NCBI GenBank assembly: GCA_031289325.1
Contig: JAITPS010000019.1
Coordinates: 1-16,642 of the forward strand
Reading direction: 5' to 3'
Length of the DNA stretch: 16,642 nt
DNA from: Candidatus Methanovirga meridionalis
GTDB lineage: Archaea; Methanobacteriota; Methanobacteria; Methanobacteriales; Methanobacteriaceae
The position numbers and the translations under genes were made by a program. Below are positions 7,520 to 16,401 of this stretch, one piece after another. The notes beneath the pieces were generated by a model. The model worked only from the letters and a program-made list of their open reading frames with translations. It was not told the origin of the DNA and did not search any database. Position 1 is the first letter of the stretch; the number at the start of each line of letters is the position of its first letter.

Positions 7520-8746
7520 TTATGGTCTGTACCTTAAAATAGCTGCAAACCCACCGAATGCCTTTAAAAGTTGATTTCCTTCTTCAGTTTCTGTAGAAAT
7601 AATTTCAACATTAACATCATAATCATTAGCCAGTTCTAAATAATGATCTACCACTTTTCTTGCTTCAGATAATTTCATTTGTTCTCCACATTTAGTACAA
7701 ATCATTTCATCACCCACTTTAGATTTAATGGTCACTTGAGTTTGTCTTCCACAATTTTGACATTTGAAATACTGTCTATCATGTTCTAATCCTTCAGAAA
7801 TTAATAATGTATCAACAGCAGCCATTTCAAGATATTTCCTTATTTCTTTCTCACCATATACTCCAAGACCATTATCATGAACTAACTCGGATAAAAACTT
7901 TTTAACTAATAATTTTTCTTTTATTACATCCATTTCATTAAGAAGATCCGTTGATTTATCAATGATTTCTTTTATACCAAATTCACCAGTATAAGAAGTA
8001 TCAATTGTAGAAATTACCATATCTTTAAGTTTGTAGTTAAGATATTCCCCTTTAAGAAACTCTTCTTTAGTATGACCTGGACCACCAAGAATAATTCCTT
8101 TAAGATCTTCAATTGGTAAAAATAACTCATTAATATAATCACCTATTCTTTTCTTAAATTCATGAGCAGCTAAATCGATTAAACGATCAAATCTTCTTTG
8201 TGATTGACCTCCTGCTTTATGTTTACCTGGAACACCACTTGTTAAATGTTTTAAAATATCAGTTCTTTTTCCTTTAAGTGTAGCTATTGTAGATTCTTTT
8301 CTATCTAAAACAGCAATCCCATAAACTTCTTTAGTATCCATCATGTATCTTAATGGTTCAAGATAAAATTCAGAATTGCAATGATAAATATATGTTTGAA
8401 TAGATTCTGGGGGTTCAAAAACATAAGTTTCCATTTTTTCTGTTCCAGGACCTCCTTTAGGTATCATTCCAACGAATAAAACCAATCCGTTTTCAGGTGG
8501 TTTTGGAAATAACTTCATTTTTTGAATAATAACATCAATAGCTGATTGAACATTTTTACGAGTTTGTTTACTTTTAATATTAGCACTTTGTCCATATTCT
8601 TCGCGCATATGCTTTCCAACATCACTAATTTGTTTATCTTTAGGAATGTATACAGAAACAAGTTCAGTTCCCCGACCTTTTTTTTCTGATAAATCCCCAA
8701 GAGTCCTTTTAAATTCATATAATTCTTTTGATGATACCGATGACAT
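7520..8746 (-). CDS. prf1: Peptide chain release factor aRF1
   Basis: This class I factor recognises all three stop codons in the ribosomal A site and triggers peptide release. Numbered from the chosen start (408 aa), the stop-codon reading motifs NIKS (56-59) and YxCxxxF (YHCNSEF, about 121-127) are present. The catalytic GGQ is at 179-181 within [18 protein letters not shown]-terminal zinc ribbon has CxxC pairs at about 329/332 and 350/353. The frame opens 12 codons earlier at an ATG (8780-8782). However, the ATG at 8744-8746 is preceded 6 bases upstream by GAGGAG (ctcctc at 8753-8758 on the + strand). It also gives the usual aRF1 N-terminus, [14 protein letters not shown], so it is preferred. 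The gene is monocistronic, with its 3' end facing gfcR. Confidence 0.97.
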   Translation of the reverse strand: MSSVSSKELYEFKRTLGDLSEKKGRGTELVSVYIPKDKQISDVGKHMREEYGQSANIKSKQTRKNVQSAIDVIIQKMKLFPKPPENGLVLFVGMIPKGGPGTEKMETYVFEPPESIQTYIYHCNSEFYLEPLRYMMDTKEVYGIAVLDRKESTIATLKGKRTDILKHLTSGVPGKHKAGGQSQRRFDRLIDLAAHEFKKRIGDYINELFLPIEDLKGIILGGPGHTKEEFLKGEYLNYKLKDMVISTIDTSYTGEFGIKEIIDKSTDLLNEMDVIKEKLLVKKFLSELVHDNGLGVYGEKEIRKYLEMAAVDTLLISEGLEHDRQYFKCQNCGRQTQVTIKSKVGDEMICTKCGEQMKLSEARKVVDHYLELANDYDVNVEIISTETEEGNQLLKAFGGFAAILRYRP

Positions 8747-8752
8747 GATGTT

Positions 8753-8758
8753 CTCCTC
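8753..8758 (-). promoter_or_regulatory. GAGGAG ribosome binding site deciding the prf1 start
   Basis: It lies 6 bases before ATG 8744-8746 and inside the longer possible frame. It supports the shorter product that matches the family N-terminus. Confidence 0.75.
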
Positions 8759-8890
8759 ATAATAATTATTAAATTTATCCATATTAAATTTTTAAAAATC
8801 TCAATAATTCATTTTTAAAAAATTTGACTGAAAACCTTTATTTTTTATTATTCGTAGTATATTGATCAGAATAAGGAATTATTGATTAAT

Positions 8891-9028
8891 AAATTAAGTT
8901 CATATAAATAAATTTAATAATTTAAAAGTGATACTTAAAGTTGAAAGTGATATTTAAAATTGAATATATTTAAAATTGAATAAATTAATAACAAAATTAT
9001 CATTAAAATTTAAGACCTTTTCCATAAT
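8891..9028 (+). repeat. Dispersed repeat family A, copy 4 (degenerate) with 19-bp duplication
   Basis: The right end is ttaagaccttttccataatg (about 9009-9028), one base different in its core from the end of copy 5. It is preceded by aaaattatcattaaaattt, as in that copy. Within it, aaagtgatacttaaagttg (8925-8943) and aaagtgatatttaaaattg (8944-8962) form a tandem pair, followed by a shorter third unit. The left boundary is uncertain. Confidence 0.6.
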
Positions 9029-9079
9029 GAATATATATGTTTTATTTTATATAATATTTTTGTTTTATAAAAATTTTAC

Positions 9080-9217
9080 TTATAGAACTGCAACAATTCC
9101 AAAATTGATTAAAAAGTCATTGCTTTTATATGTTTATACATGACTACATAATTGTATGGGACATGACTTTTATATCAATTTATAGTATGAAAAATAATTG
9201 TTGTGCAGTGTCTATAA
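9080..9217. repeat. 138-bp imperfect palindrome (MITE-like or structured RNA)
   Basis: The outer arms are 9080-9098 (ttatagaactgcaacaatt) and 9196-9217. They are identical as inverted repeats except for 1-base and 2-base insertions on the right. The inner arms 9102-9120 and 9163-9181 pair at 17 of 19 positions. A loop of about 42 bases separates them and contains acatgac twice. It has no coding frame. It looks like a short inverted-repeat element, though a transcribed structured RNA cannot be excluded. Confidence 0.7.
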
Positions 9218-9312
9218 TTTTCAAGTAAAACTAAATCTCATGATACACACATATAATATATTACAAATTTGATAAAATTTATAAAAGTCAACTATATTGT
9301 TAGGTAAAATTA

Positions 9313-9480
9313 TTTTCTTTTATTTTAAAAAATTTTCTATATTTTAAAGTTAGAAAATTTGTAATTTTCTTTTATTTTAAAAAATTTTCTATTTTTTAAA
9401 GTTAGAAAAACGAAGTTTTTCTTTATTTTAAAAATTTTAGTTTTTAAAGTTATAAACGAAAAATTTTCGATTTTCCTAAG
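9313..9480 (+). repeat. Dispersed repeat family B, copy 2 (three 52-bp units)
   Basis: Three units with an exact 52-bp period start near 9313, 9365 and 9417, each beginning ttttctttattttaaaaa or close to it. The first two are nearly identical and contain attttaaagttagaaaat. The third is diverged and contains acgaaaaattttcg. The block is repeated in inverted orientation at 1200-1372. Confidence 0.8.
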
Positions 9481-9537
9481 ATTTTTATTTATTTAAATTA
9501 TTTTTATTTATTTAAATTATTTTTATTTATTTAAATT
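9481..9537. repeat. Tandem array, 3 x 19 bp
   Basis: Three exact copies of atttttatttatttaaatt (9481-9499, 9500-9518, 9519-9537) directly follow the family B block. They are non-coding. Confidence 0.9.
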
Positions 9538-9567
9538 AAATTTAAAAGACAAAAATTAATATTTGAA

Positions 9568-9853
9568 GATAAAATTCTTAATAAATAACTTTTTTAAAAA
9601 TAAATATTATTAAAAAATATTAATTTAAAATCAAATACATTTATATTATCTAAATTACATTTATATTATTTAAATTACATTTATATTATTTAAAATACAT
9701 TTATTTTATTTAAAATTTAAAATTATGAATTTTCATGAAATAATATTTAAAATTAAATAATTTAATAAAAAATTATCATTTCAAAAATGAAAAAACTATC
9801 ATTTCAAAAATAAAAAAATTATCATTTCAAAATTTAAGAACTTTTCCATAATG
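9568..9853 (+). repeat. Dispersed repeat family A, copy 5 (most complete)
   Basis: The left end gataaaattcttaa (9568-9581) and right end ttaagaacttttcc (9834-9847, continued by ataatg) form imperfect terminal inverted repeats. Inside are two minisatellites. One is four 20-bp units of acatttatattatttaaatt (9637-9716). The other is 2.5 units of 23 bp starting tatcatttcaaaaa (9774-9832). The 20 bases at 9827-9846 are the exact reverse complement of the ends of copies 1 and 2. There is no reading frame, so as a MITE it would need a transposase in trans. It ends about 26 bases from the methyltransferase stop. Confidence 0.75.
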
Positions 9854-9879
9854 CCCATATTATTGAAATATTCTCATTA

Positions 9880-12800
9880 TTAGAATAAATTAAATGTTTT
9901 TAATAGGTGATGATAATTTTTAATAATCTCTAAATTTAACTCATTATTGTAGTTATAATCTTTAAAAATATCTTCAACATGTTTTAATGATTCGCTTTTT
10001 TCATTGTCTGTAATATCTAAGTAATTTTCATCAGCTAATCTATTTAATAATTGATTCATATATTCAAATTCCTTATTAAATTTGCCTTCTTTATTATTTT
10101 CTGTAAGATACAACAAAAAGTCAAATAATACAAAAAATACATCGGATGCTTGTTGACCTTTTCTTATGGATTGATCATAGTTGAGAATATATTTAATCTC
10201 ATCATTTGACATTCCATATAACTTACCTATTAAAATGTCAGATAAATCAATGATTGGTTTCACATTTGAAGTTGAAAATCTATTCTTTTTCTCATCAAAA
10301 TTTTTAAATAAATATTTCATTAATCTATTAACATTTTCACTAAGTAATTGTTTAAAGGAGGATATTAGATAATATTCAACAACAGGAAAAAGCTTTAAAA
10401 TATCTAAATTTAAGTCCCTTCCGTTTCCATAGACTCTCATCCAATAATAAAAGATAGAACTGTTAATAATACTTATTATTAAATCATCATACTCATTTTT
10501 AACCCCATAACTTTTGATTTTTGAATTTTCATAAGGCTGTTTATTCCAACTATTATACCAATAATTCCCACTTGTTCTAATCCATACTATTTTATCACTA
10601 ACTATATCAAACACTTCAGAAATACTATATTCAAATGAAGATAATTTATTAATTAAACTTAATGAAGTTTTATTTCCAATTTTAGCTACTCTATGTTCAC
10701 AAGAATAGCTCACTCCTAATTTTTCACCAATATTAAATTCATTCGATAGTTGATAACTTATTTCTGATAATTCTGGTGTTTGTCTATACATTTTTGAGGT
10801 GTAAAATTCACATTTGGGTTGTTTTTTATTAAAACAGCTTAAAATTGCAACTGATAAAGTCATTCCATCAAAAAATCTACATTTATCTCTATCAAAACTA
10901 GATATATGGCATTGTTGGAAGTTGTTTGAAATCATTTCTCTAACTTTTGAAAATTCCTTACTGAAAGTTATTGCATTAGTAATAATGTAGCCTAAATATC
11001 CTCCACTATTTAAAAGATTAATGCTTCTTTCAACAAACAATGCTGCTATATCATTTCTTTTGGATTTATAAATTTCATCGGCTAAATCTTTTTCAGAGTC
11101 AGTTAATATTTTACCATAAGGTGGATTTCCTATAACTAAGTCAAAACCACCATTATTCATAACCTTATAAAATTCTGATCTCCAATGGAAGAGATCAACA
11201 TTGTTTCTTTCATTGTTATATTTATTTTTATAAATTGCACTTATTTCTCTGTTTATTTTTGAATTAATGTTATCAATTGTTTTTTTCAAATATTCAGCAT
11301 TTAATCCTGATGAATTTGAATACAATGACTTTAGATAATATATTGCTTCTGTGAAATTTTCTATTGTCTGCGAGTTTAACAATTCAATGATTTTGTTTAT
11401 AATTTGCATATCAAAGATTATTTTAAGAGCATCAAATAAAGCCATTGTTTCTTTGTCAACAACTTGAACAATTGTTTTCTGAACTAATTTTTCTTCAAGA
11501 CAACCAAACAATGAATTACCTAAGATGAAATTATATTCAATATTTGGAAGTGTATCAATTTTTTCAAATTTAGAGGATATTAACCAAAGCCATAACCTTA
11601 ATTTACAAATTTCAATAGCTCCTTCTTTTAAATCAACACCATAAAGATTGTTGATTATTATTTCTTTTTTTAGATTATATTCTTCAAAATCCAAATTTAG
11701 TTTATTGCACACTCTTTTTTTATATTGAAGTAAAATTTCTCCTGCCTTGAGAAGAAATGCTCCAGAACCACAAGATGGATCACAAATTTTAATGGAGTTT
11801 AATTTATCCAACAAGCTTTTAGAAAAACTTTGATTAAGAACACTATTGATAAATATTTCACTAACAAAATTATTATTGTCTGCTATTGTATTTTCACCAA
11901 ATAAAAAAGAATTTATTGCATTTTTAGAGATAAAATCGGTTATGTGTTCTGGAGTGTAGTATGCTCCAATTTTTCTATTTCCTTCTTTAAGCATTCCTTT
12001 ATCATTAATTTTTAAATCTTCAAGTTTAATATCATCTAATTTTTCTATAGAGATTACAAATTTCTCATAAATATGTCCAAGAATTTCAGGAGTTATGTTG
12101 CCTTCATTTTCATCATCATAATCCATGATATTATTATCTATCATCCAATTGTATTTGTTTAAAATATTAAAGATTTTATTCCAATCATAATCTATTTTCA
12201 AATCTTGTTGGGAAATATTTCCAATTTTTTTATCTCTAAATAATCCACCATTTAAATAAGGAATATTAATCAATACTCCTCCGATATTAAGTGGTTCTTT
12301 ACTGTCTTCAGCAAAATGTTTAAAAAACATTTCTTTTAGGTAAAAATAGGGTTTACTACTTTGTCCAATAAACCCTGAAAAGAGTTTTTTACCAGATAAA
12401 TTCTCTCCACCCTTAATAGAAATTAAATTTTTTCCACAAATGAAATAGATGAAGATTATTCTATCAATTATATATTGGGCTTCCATCAATGAAAGATTAT
12501 CAGCTATTCCATTATTGTCCCTTATATTTTTACCTAACTCTAATCTTAAATCCCAAAGTTTTTTATAAAAATAATTAAAAACAGCTTTTTGATCAAATAA
12601 ATCATTAATACTATATCTTTCAAGACCATTAATTACTTTTAACTTTCCTTTAACAAACTCAGATCTACTCATTACTTGTGGGTTGTAAATAAAGGATTTA
12701 TTTTCTCCAAAAGTCCGACTTAAATAAATAGCATTATATTCACTAACATAACCCCAAATATAAACTGGATTTATAGAATCATCATAATTGATTCTATTTA

Positions 12801-12942
12801 TTTCTTCATTTAGCTCCTTTTTTGTGTTTTTTTCAACATATATGAAAGAACCCTCAATTAAGCTTATTCTAGGATATTTTAAGTCTTTATTAAACTCTCC
12901 TAATTTTTCTTCTAAAAACTTTAAATTAAATAAATCAGACAT
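9880..12942 (-). CDS. Eco57I/PglX-like adenine-specific DNA methyltransferase
   Basis: This is a predicted N6-adenine DNA methyltransferase (1020 aa) that modifies the host recognition site. An N-terminal helical region (about 110-300) includes GNITPEILGHIYEKF (281-295). Next come KIGAYYTPEHITDFI (324-338, motif X region), ICDPSCGSGAFLLKA (386-400, the S-adenosylmethionine-binding motif I), YGVDLKEGAIEICKLRLWL (434-452) and FHWRSEF...GGFDLVIGNPPYGK (586-611, catalytic motif IV NPPY). The C-terminal third contains NSSIFYYWMRVYG, typical of TaqI-like target-recognition domains. Sequence specificity is therefore probably built in. I see no PD-(D/E)xK nuclease motif at the N-terminus, so it is probably not a self-sufficient type IIG enzyme. 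It follows the helicase by 40 bases, with GGAAGAG 5 bases before the ATG. It is expressed second in the operon. Confidence 0.93.
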   Translation of the reverse strand: MSDLFNLKFLEEKLGEFNKDLKYPRISLIEGSFIYVEKNTKKELNEEINRINYDDSINPVYIWGYVSEYNAIYLSRTFGENKSFIYNPQVMSRSEFVKGKLKVINGLERYSINDLFDQKAVFNYFYKKLWDLRLELGKNIRDNNGIADNLSLMEAQYIIDRIIFIYFICGKNLISIKGGENLSGKKLFSGFIGQSSKPYFYLKEMFFKHFAEDSKEPLNIGGVLINIPYLNGGLFRDKKIGNISQQDLKIDYDWNKIFNILNKYNWMIDNNIMDYDDENEGNITPEILGHIYEKFVISIEKLDDIKLEDLKINDKGMLKEGNRKIGAYYTPEHITDFISKNAINSFLFGENTIADNNNFVSEIFINSVLNQSFSKSLLDKLNSIKICDPSCGSGAFLLKAGEILLQYKKRVCNKLNLDFEEYNLKKEIIINNLYGVDLKEGAIEICKLRLWLWLISSKFEKIDTLPNIEYNFILGNSLFGCLEEKLVQKTIVQVVDKETMALFDALKIIFDMQIINKIIELLNSQTIENFTEAIYYLKSLYSNSSGLNAEYLKKTIDNINSKINREISAIYKNKYNNERNNVDLFHWRSEFYKVMNNGGFDLVIGNPPYGKILTDSEKDLADEIYKSKRNDIAALFVERSINLLNSGGYLGYIITNAITFSKEFSKVREMISNNFQQCHISSFDRDKCRFFDGMTLSVAILSCFNKKQPKCEFYTSKMYRQTPELSEISYQLSNEFNIGEKLGVSYSCEHRVAKIGNKTSLSLINKLSSFEYSISEVFDIVSDKIVWIRTSGNYWYNSWNKQPYENSKIKSYGVKNEYDDLIISIINSSIFYYWMRVYGNGRDLNLDILKLFPVVEYYLISSFKQLLSENVNRLMKYLFKNFDEKKNRFSTSNVKPIIDLSDILIGKLYGMSNDEIKYILNYDQSIRKGQQASDVFFVLFDFLLYLTENNKEGKFNKEFEYMNQLLNRLADENYLDITDNEKSESLKHVEDIFKDYNYNNELNLEIIKNYHHLLKTFNLF

Positions 12943-12982
12943 ACAAACTCTTCCTTTTCTGTGTTTTTAAATAAAATTGGTT

Positions 12983-15900
12983 TTAATGATCTTCTTTTTG
13001 ATATTGAATAAATGCTAAAATATTTTGTTTGTATGAATCGGGATTTTTAGCCCATTCATTTAAAATAGGAACTTTTTCAAATCCAAACTCATTCATAATC
13101 TCTTCAAAATCACTTTTCCATTTTCGAATTACTTTTCTTTCATCATCTTTACAACAAAGTAAAATTTTACCATTACTAATTTTATCTTTAACTGTATTAA
13201 ATATTTCATTCACCTTTTCTTGAATTTTGTAATTGGTATAACATGTTGGACCTAATTCTAATAATTTATTCATTGTAGACTTAAGAGGTATAACACCATT
13301 TTTAATATTGTTTATTTGATTATGTGAAACTCTATCTTTATGAGAGGTTAATGACTGGTCTTCTCTTAAATATTGAATTTCTAAATATTTCTTTTTAATT
13401 TTATCAGTAAAAGATATTACATTTTCCTTTGAATATGATTTTTGAGGTTTTAATGGAATACGAATATTTTCTTCAGAAGTGCCATACTCATAAAAATCAT
13501 CCTCAAATTGATAAATACCATAAAAATCATGATTATCACTGATTAAAGAAGTATAAATAGGTTTATTTGGTTTATTAATAGGTATATCATCAGGATTAAT
13601 ATTATAATAATCTATACTTTTTTTTATTAAAATATCTAATTTAGATTCTTTTCTAAGAGATATTTGATATATATCTTCAGGGTTTTCTTCAGCTATTCTA
13701 TTTTTTAACTCTTTAATAACTTCATATTTGTTAATTTCATCTAATTTCTCTCTTTTTTTTAAAATTTTTTCAGTGTATGACCAAATATTATAATCAATAC
13801 CTATCATACTAATAATATTTGAAATTCTCAAATTTAATATATTAATTAGGTTTAACTCACCATCTACATCACTATCTGGATGAAAGTTCATTATTTCAAT
13901 CTGTTTTAGAACATTAATTCTTGTGGCTCTACCAACTCTCTGAATCAATCTAACTGGGTTATATGGCAAATCATAATTTATTACAATGTCTGCTTCTGAA
14001 ATATTAAAACCCTCGGATATAACTTCTGTAGCGATTAAATGTTGATATTGATTATTTTTAAATTTTTTAATATTCTCATCTTTGGTAGAATGTTTTAATG
14101 AAATTCCTTTTAAGTCTCTGCCAGCGACATATCCAACATTTATTCCAGCATCTTTTAAATTTTTGTATACATATTCTAAAGTATCAAAATACTCTGTAAA
14201 TATTAAACATTTTTTTTCCTGATTTTCAATCAATAATTTTTTTAATAGTTCTAATTTACTATCATCTTTAAATCTATGACCAATTCTTAAATTGTCTAAT
14301 TTTGAAGTCATTTCATCAATATAATCTATATCATTTTTTAAACTAAAAATAATTCTATTTTTAAATTCAATATCATTTTCATCATATACCTTTTTAGTTT
14401 TAATTAACTTCTTTTTAATTTCTCTATCATGTACATTTTTAACTAATTTCTCATCTAATATCTTGTTTTCTAAAAATTTAAGGTATAATTCTGTTTTATT
14501 TTTTAATGTTTTCAACGATTTATAAAAAGCATAAATACTACTTTCTGATCTTTTATATAATAACCAACGATAAAATGCAATTAAGTTTAAATCTTCTTTA
14601 TAAGTAAAATTTTCACCATCATTTTTAAATTTAGCATATTCATAGCTTAAATTAATAAGAAAAGAAGGTAATATCTTAAAAAATTCATCTATATATTCTT
14701 GAGGATAACTATAAACAACTTTATTAACCTTAGGTTCTAAAAGTTCAGTTGTACCCGAGAGTAACAAAAGATCATCGGCAAAATATTTTTTTATCATTTT
14801 TCGGGTAGTTTTGACAATTAATTCCTGTTCAACATATTTTTGCAATTCTTGAATCTCTTTGAAAAGTTTATCGGAATCATTATCAGCACTCAAGCTTTCA
14901 AACTTATTGACCTTTAATTTAAATTTTTCATATTCTGTTTTTAGCTTTTTATTTAGCCAACTGCTTTTGTGAACTTCATAAAAAAGGTCTATTAAACTAT
15001 TCAAGTCACTGATTTTAGTATTTATTGGTGTTGCTGTTAAAAAAAGAAATTTAGCATTGAATGAATTTCTCATGATTTTTTTCATATTATTTCGACGATT
15101 TGAAGTATTTCTAAGATTATGAGCTTCATCAACAACAATTAAATCATAATGTTTGTATGGATCTGTGTTGAAATTACTTTGCTGTAAATCTCCAAAACCT
15201 ATAGTTTCTATAATTAAATCATACTTATCAAAATAATCATGCCAAATACTACCTTTAACTAAATTAGATGGTCCGATTAATAATACTTTCATCTCTCTAT
15301 TTTTATAGTATCTCATAACTTCTAAAGCAACATAAGATTTTCCTAAACCTACAGAAGATGATAGAATACAACCATTATATTTGTTTAATCTATTCATTAC
15401 TTGATAAAAATCAAAGCTTTGAAATTTAACCAACAAAGTATTTTCACTAATATCACTATTATAAAAAAGATATTCCTTGTCCATGATTTTAATTAAATTC
15501 TCAAAAAATGCTCTTGGCTCATAGTAAATAAAATCATTAGCTTTATATGATTGAATAATTTCAAGAACATTTAAATCATCAGTTGATTTTTTCCATAAAT
15601 TTAAAAACCACTCTTTATGAGAATTTCTAACATCGAAAGTTCCGTTTATAGGGGAAGTTAATTCAATATTTTTTGTAAGTCCATGTAATGTTAAATTAGA
15701 AGATCCAACATAGACATCAGCTATAGAGTCGTTCTCATAGAAAAAATAAATCTTGGCATGAAATCTCTTGTCTGTGAAAACTTTAAATTTTATTAAGTCT
15801 TTTCTTATTAATTCTTCTAAAAATTGCATGTATTCAATATCATTAGAGTTAAGAGAATGTTTCACAATATTTTCAGCATCTATTAAAGCTTCCTTAGTAT

Positions 15901-16162
15901 TTTTATTTGTCTGTTTTCCCATCATGATTAATATAGGTGCAGGAGTATTCCATTCTTCAATATACTCATCTGACCCTAAATTAAGTTTTTTCACATTCAA
16001 TGCCTTATATAATTCTCCAAAACTATCCACAAAAAAAAATCCAGAACCTACATGAAATTTAAAGTCATTAATTTTATCACTATAATCTTTAATTATCTCG
16101 ACCATAGATAAATGTTTTAAACCATCTTCTAAGTCCAATTGGTTATCTATAATTTTTCCCAT
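12983..16162 (-). CDS. PLD-nuclease/Snf2-type helicase fusion protein
   Basis: This is the putative DNA-translocating restriction effector (1059 aa). The N-terminal phospholipase D-type domain (about 35-175) has one HKD-like half-site, FHAKIYFF (134-141, His135/Lys137) with YVGSSNLTLHGL (151-162). The SF2 core follows: Walker A SSSVGLGKS (268-276), VVDEAHNLR (343-351, motif II), LTATP (375-379), CLIFTEYFDT (651-660), ATEVISEGFNISEADIVINY (710-729) and QRVGRATR (740-747). The long inter-lobe insert contains RWLLYKRSESSIYAF (531-545), as in Snf2/RapA-like and DrmD-like helicases. Residues about 770-1059 match nothing I recognise. One HKD per chain implies dimerisation, as in BfiI/NgoFVII nucleases. 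The ATG is preceded by AAAGGA about 12 bases away. It is the first gene of the operon. Pairing with a methyltransferase points to restriction. A purely regulatory role is less likely. Confidence 0.92.
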   Translation of the reverse strand: MGKIIDNQLDLEDGLKHLSMVEIIKDYSDKINDFKFHVGSGFFFVDSFGELYKALNVKKLNLGSDEYIEEWNTPAPILIMMGKQTNKNTKEALIDAENIVKHSLNSNDIEYMQFLEELIRKDLIKFKVFTDKRFHAKIYFFYENDSIADVYVGSSNLTLHGLTKNIELTSPINGTFDVRNSHKEWFLNLWKKSTDDLNVLEIIQSYKANDFIYYEPRAFFENLIKIMDKEYLFYNSDISENTLLVKFQSFDFYQVMNRLNKYNGCILSSSVGLGKSYVALEVMRYYKNREMKVLLIGPSNLVKGSIWHDYFDKYDLIIETIGFGDLQQSNFNTDPYKHYDLIVVDEAHNLRNTSNRRNNMKKIMRNSFNAKFLFLTATPINTKISDLNSLIDLFYEVHKSSWLNKKLKTEYEKFKLKVNKFESLSADNDSDKLFKEIQELQKYVEQELIVKTTRKMIKKYFADDLLLLSGTTELLEPKVNKVVYSYPQEYIDEFFKILPSFLINLSYEYAKFKNDGENFTYKEDLNLIAFYRWLLYKRSESSIYAFYKSLKTLKNKTELYLKFLENKILDEKLVKNVHDREIKKKLIKTKKVYDENDIEFKNRIIFSLKNDIDYIDEMTSKLDNLRIGHRFKDDSKLELLKKLLIENQEKKCLIFTEYFDTLEYVYKNLKDAGINVGYVAGRDLKGISLKHSTKDENIKKFKNNQYQHLIATEVISEGFNISEADIVINYDLPYNPVRLIQRVGRATRINVLKQIEIMNFHPDSDVDGELNLINILNLRISNIISMIGIDYNIWSYTEKILKKREKLDEINKYEVIKELKNRIAEENPEDIYQISLRKESKLDILIKKSIDYYNINPDDIPINKPNKPIYTSLISDNHDFYGIYQFEDDFYEYGTSEENIRIPLKPQKSYSKENVISFTDKIKKKYLEIQYLREDQSLTSHKDRVSHNQINNIKNGVIPLKSTMNKLLELGPTCYTNYKIQEKVNEIFNTVKDKISNGKILLCCKDDERKVIRKWKSDFEEIMNEFGFEKVPILNEWAKNPDSYKQNILAFIQYQKEDH

Positions 16163-16240
16163 TTTCTCTTTTCCTTTACAGATTCTCTCAAAAATTAGAT
16201 GATAAAATAGAACATATGATTTTATCTTAACAAGTTATTA

Positions 16241-16248
16241 TTATATAT
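16241..16248 (-). promoter_or_regulatory. TATA-like box of the helicase-methyltransferase operon
   Basis: The minus strand reads atatataa here, about 80 bases before the helicase ATG, predicting a leader of roughly 55 bases. In AT-rich DNA this is only a suggestion. Confidence 0.3.
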
Positions 16249-16256
16249 GAATATAG

Positions 16257-16338
16257 TGATTTTGGAAAGGTCTTTAATTTGTTAATAAATTTAATATCAT
16301 GAAATTTATTTTTAGATAATTATAGATAATTTCCAAAA
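16257..16338 (-). repeat. Family A end fragment bounded by 9-bp inverted repeats (copy 6)
   Basis: ggaaaggtctttaattt (16264-16280) resembles the family A end as seen reversed in copy 4 (ggaaaaggtcttaaatttt). In addition ttttggaaa (16260-16268) and tttccaaaa (16330-16338) are perfect 9-bp inverted repeats around about 61 bases. It lies directly upstream of the defence operon and faces inwards. Confidence 0.45.
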
Positions 16339-16401
16339 ACCTTTTTTTGTTTTTTATTAGTATTAACTTTTTCTATTTTCATACTTTTTCAACCATTTTT
16401 A

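Noticed and set aside
8515..8760. Second minus-strand ORF inside the prf1 5' region
   Set aside because: It is an out-of-frame shadow of prf1, whose own frame carries the NIKS motif here.
11390..11660. Unusual insertion in the methyltransferase between motif II and NPPY
   Set aside because: A helical insert of about 100 residues here is common in large Eco57I/PglX-like enzymes.
9880..12942. Self-sufficient type IIG restriction-methylation enzyme
   Set aside because: No PD-(D/E)xK motif was recognised in the N-terminal part. The neighbouring PLD-helicase offers a nuclease instead. A diverged nuclease cannot be fully excluded without a profile search.
12983..16162. Type III restriction Res subunit
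   Set aside because: The helicase has Snf2/RapA-like features and an N-terminal PLD domain, with no C-terminal PD-(D/E)xK recognised. The methyltransferase is Eco57I-like, not Mod-like.
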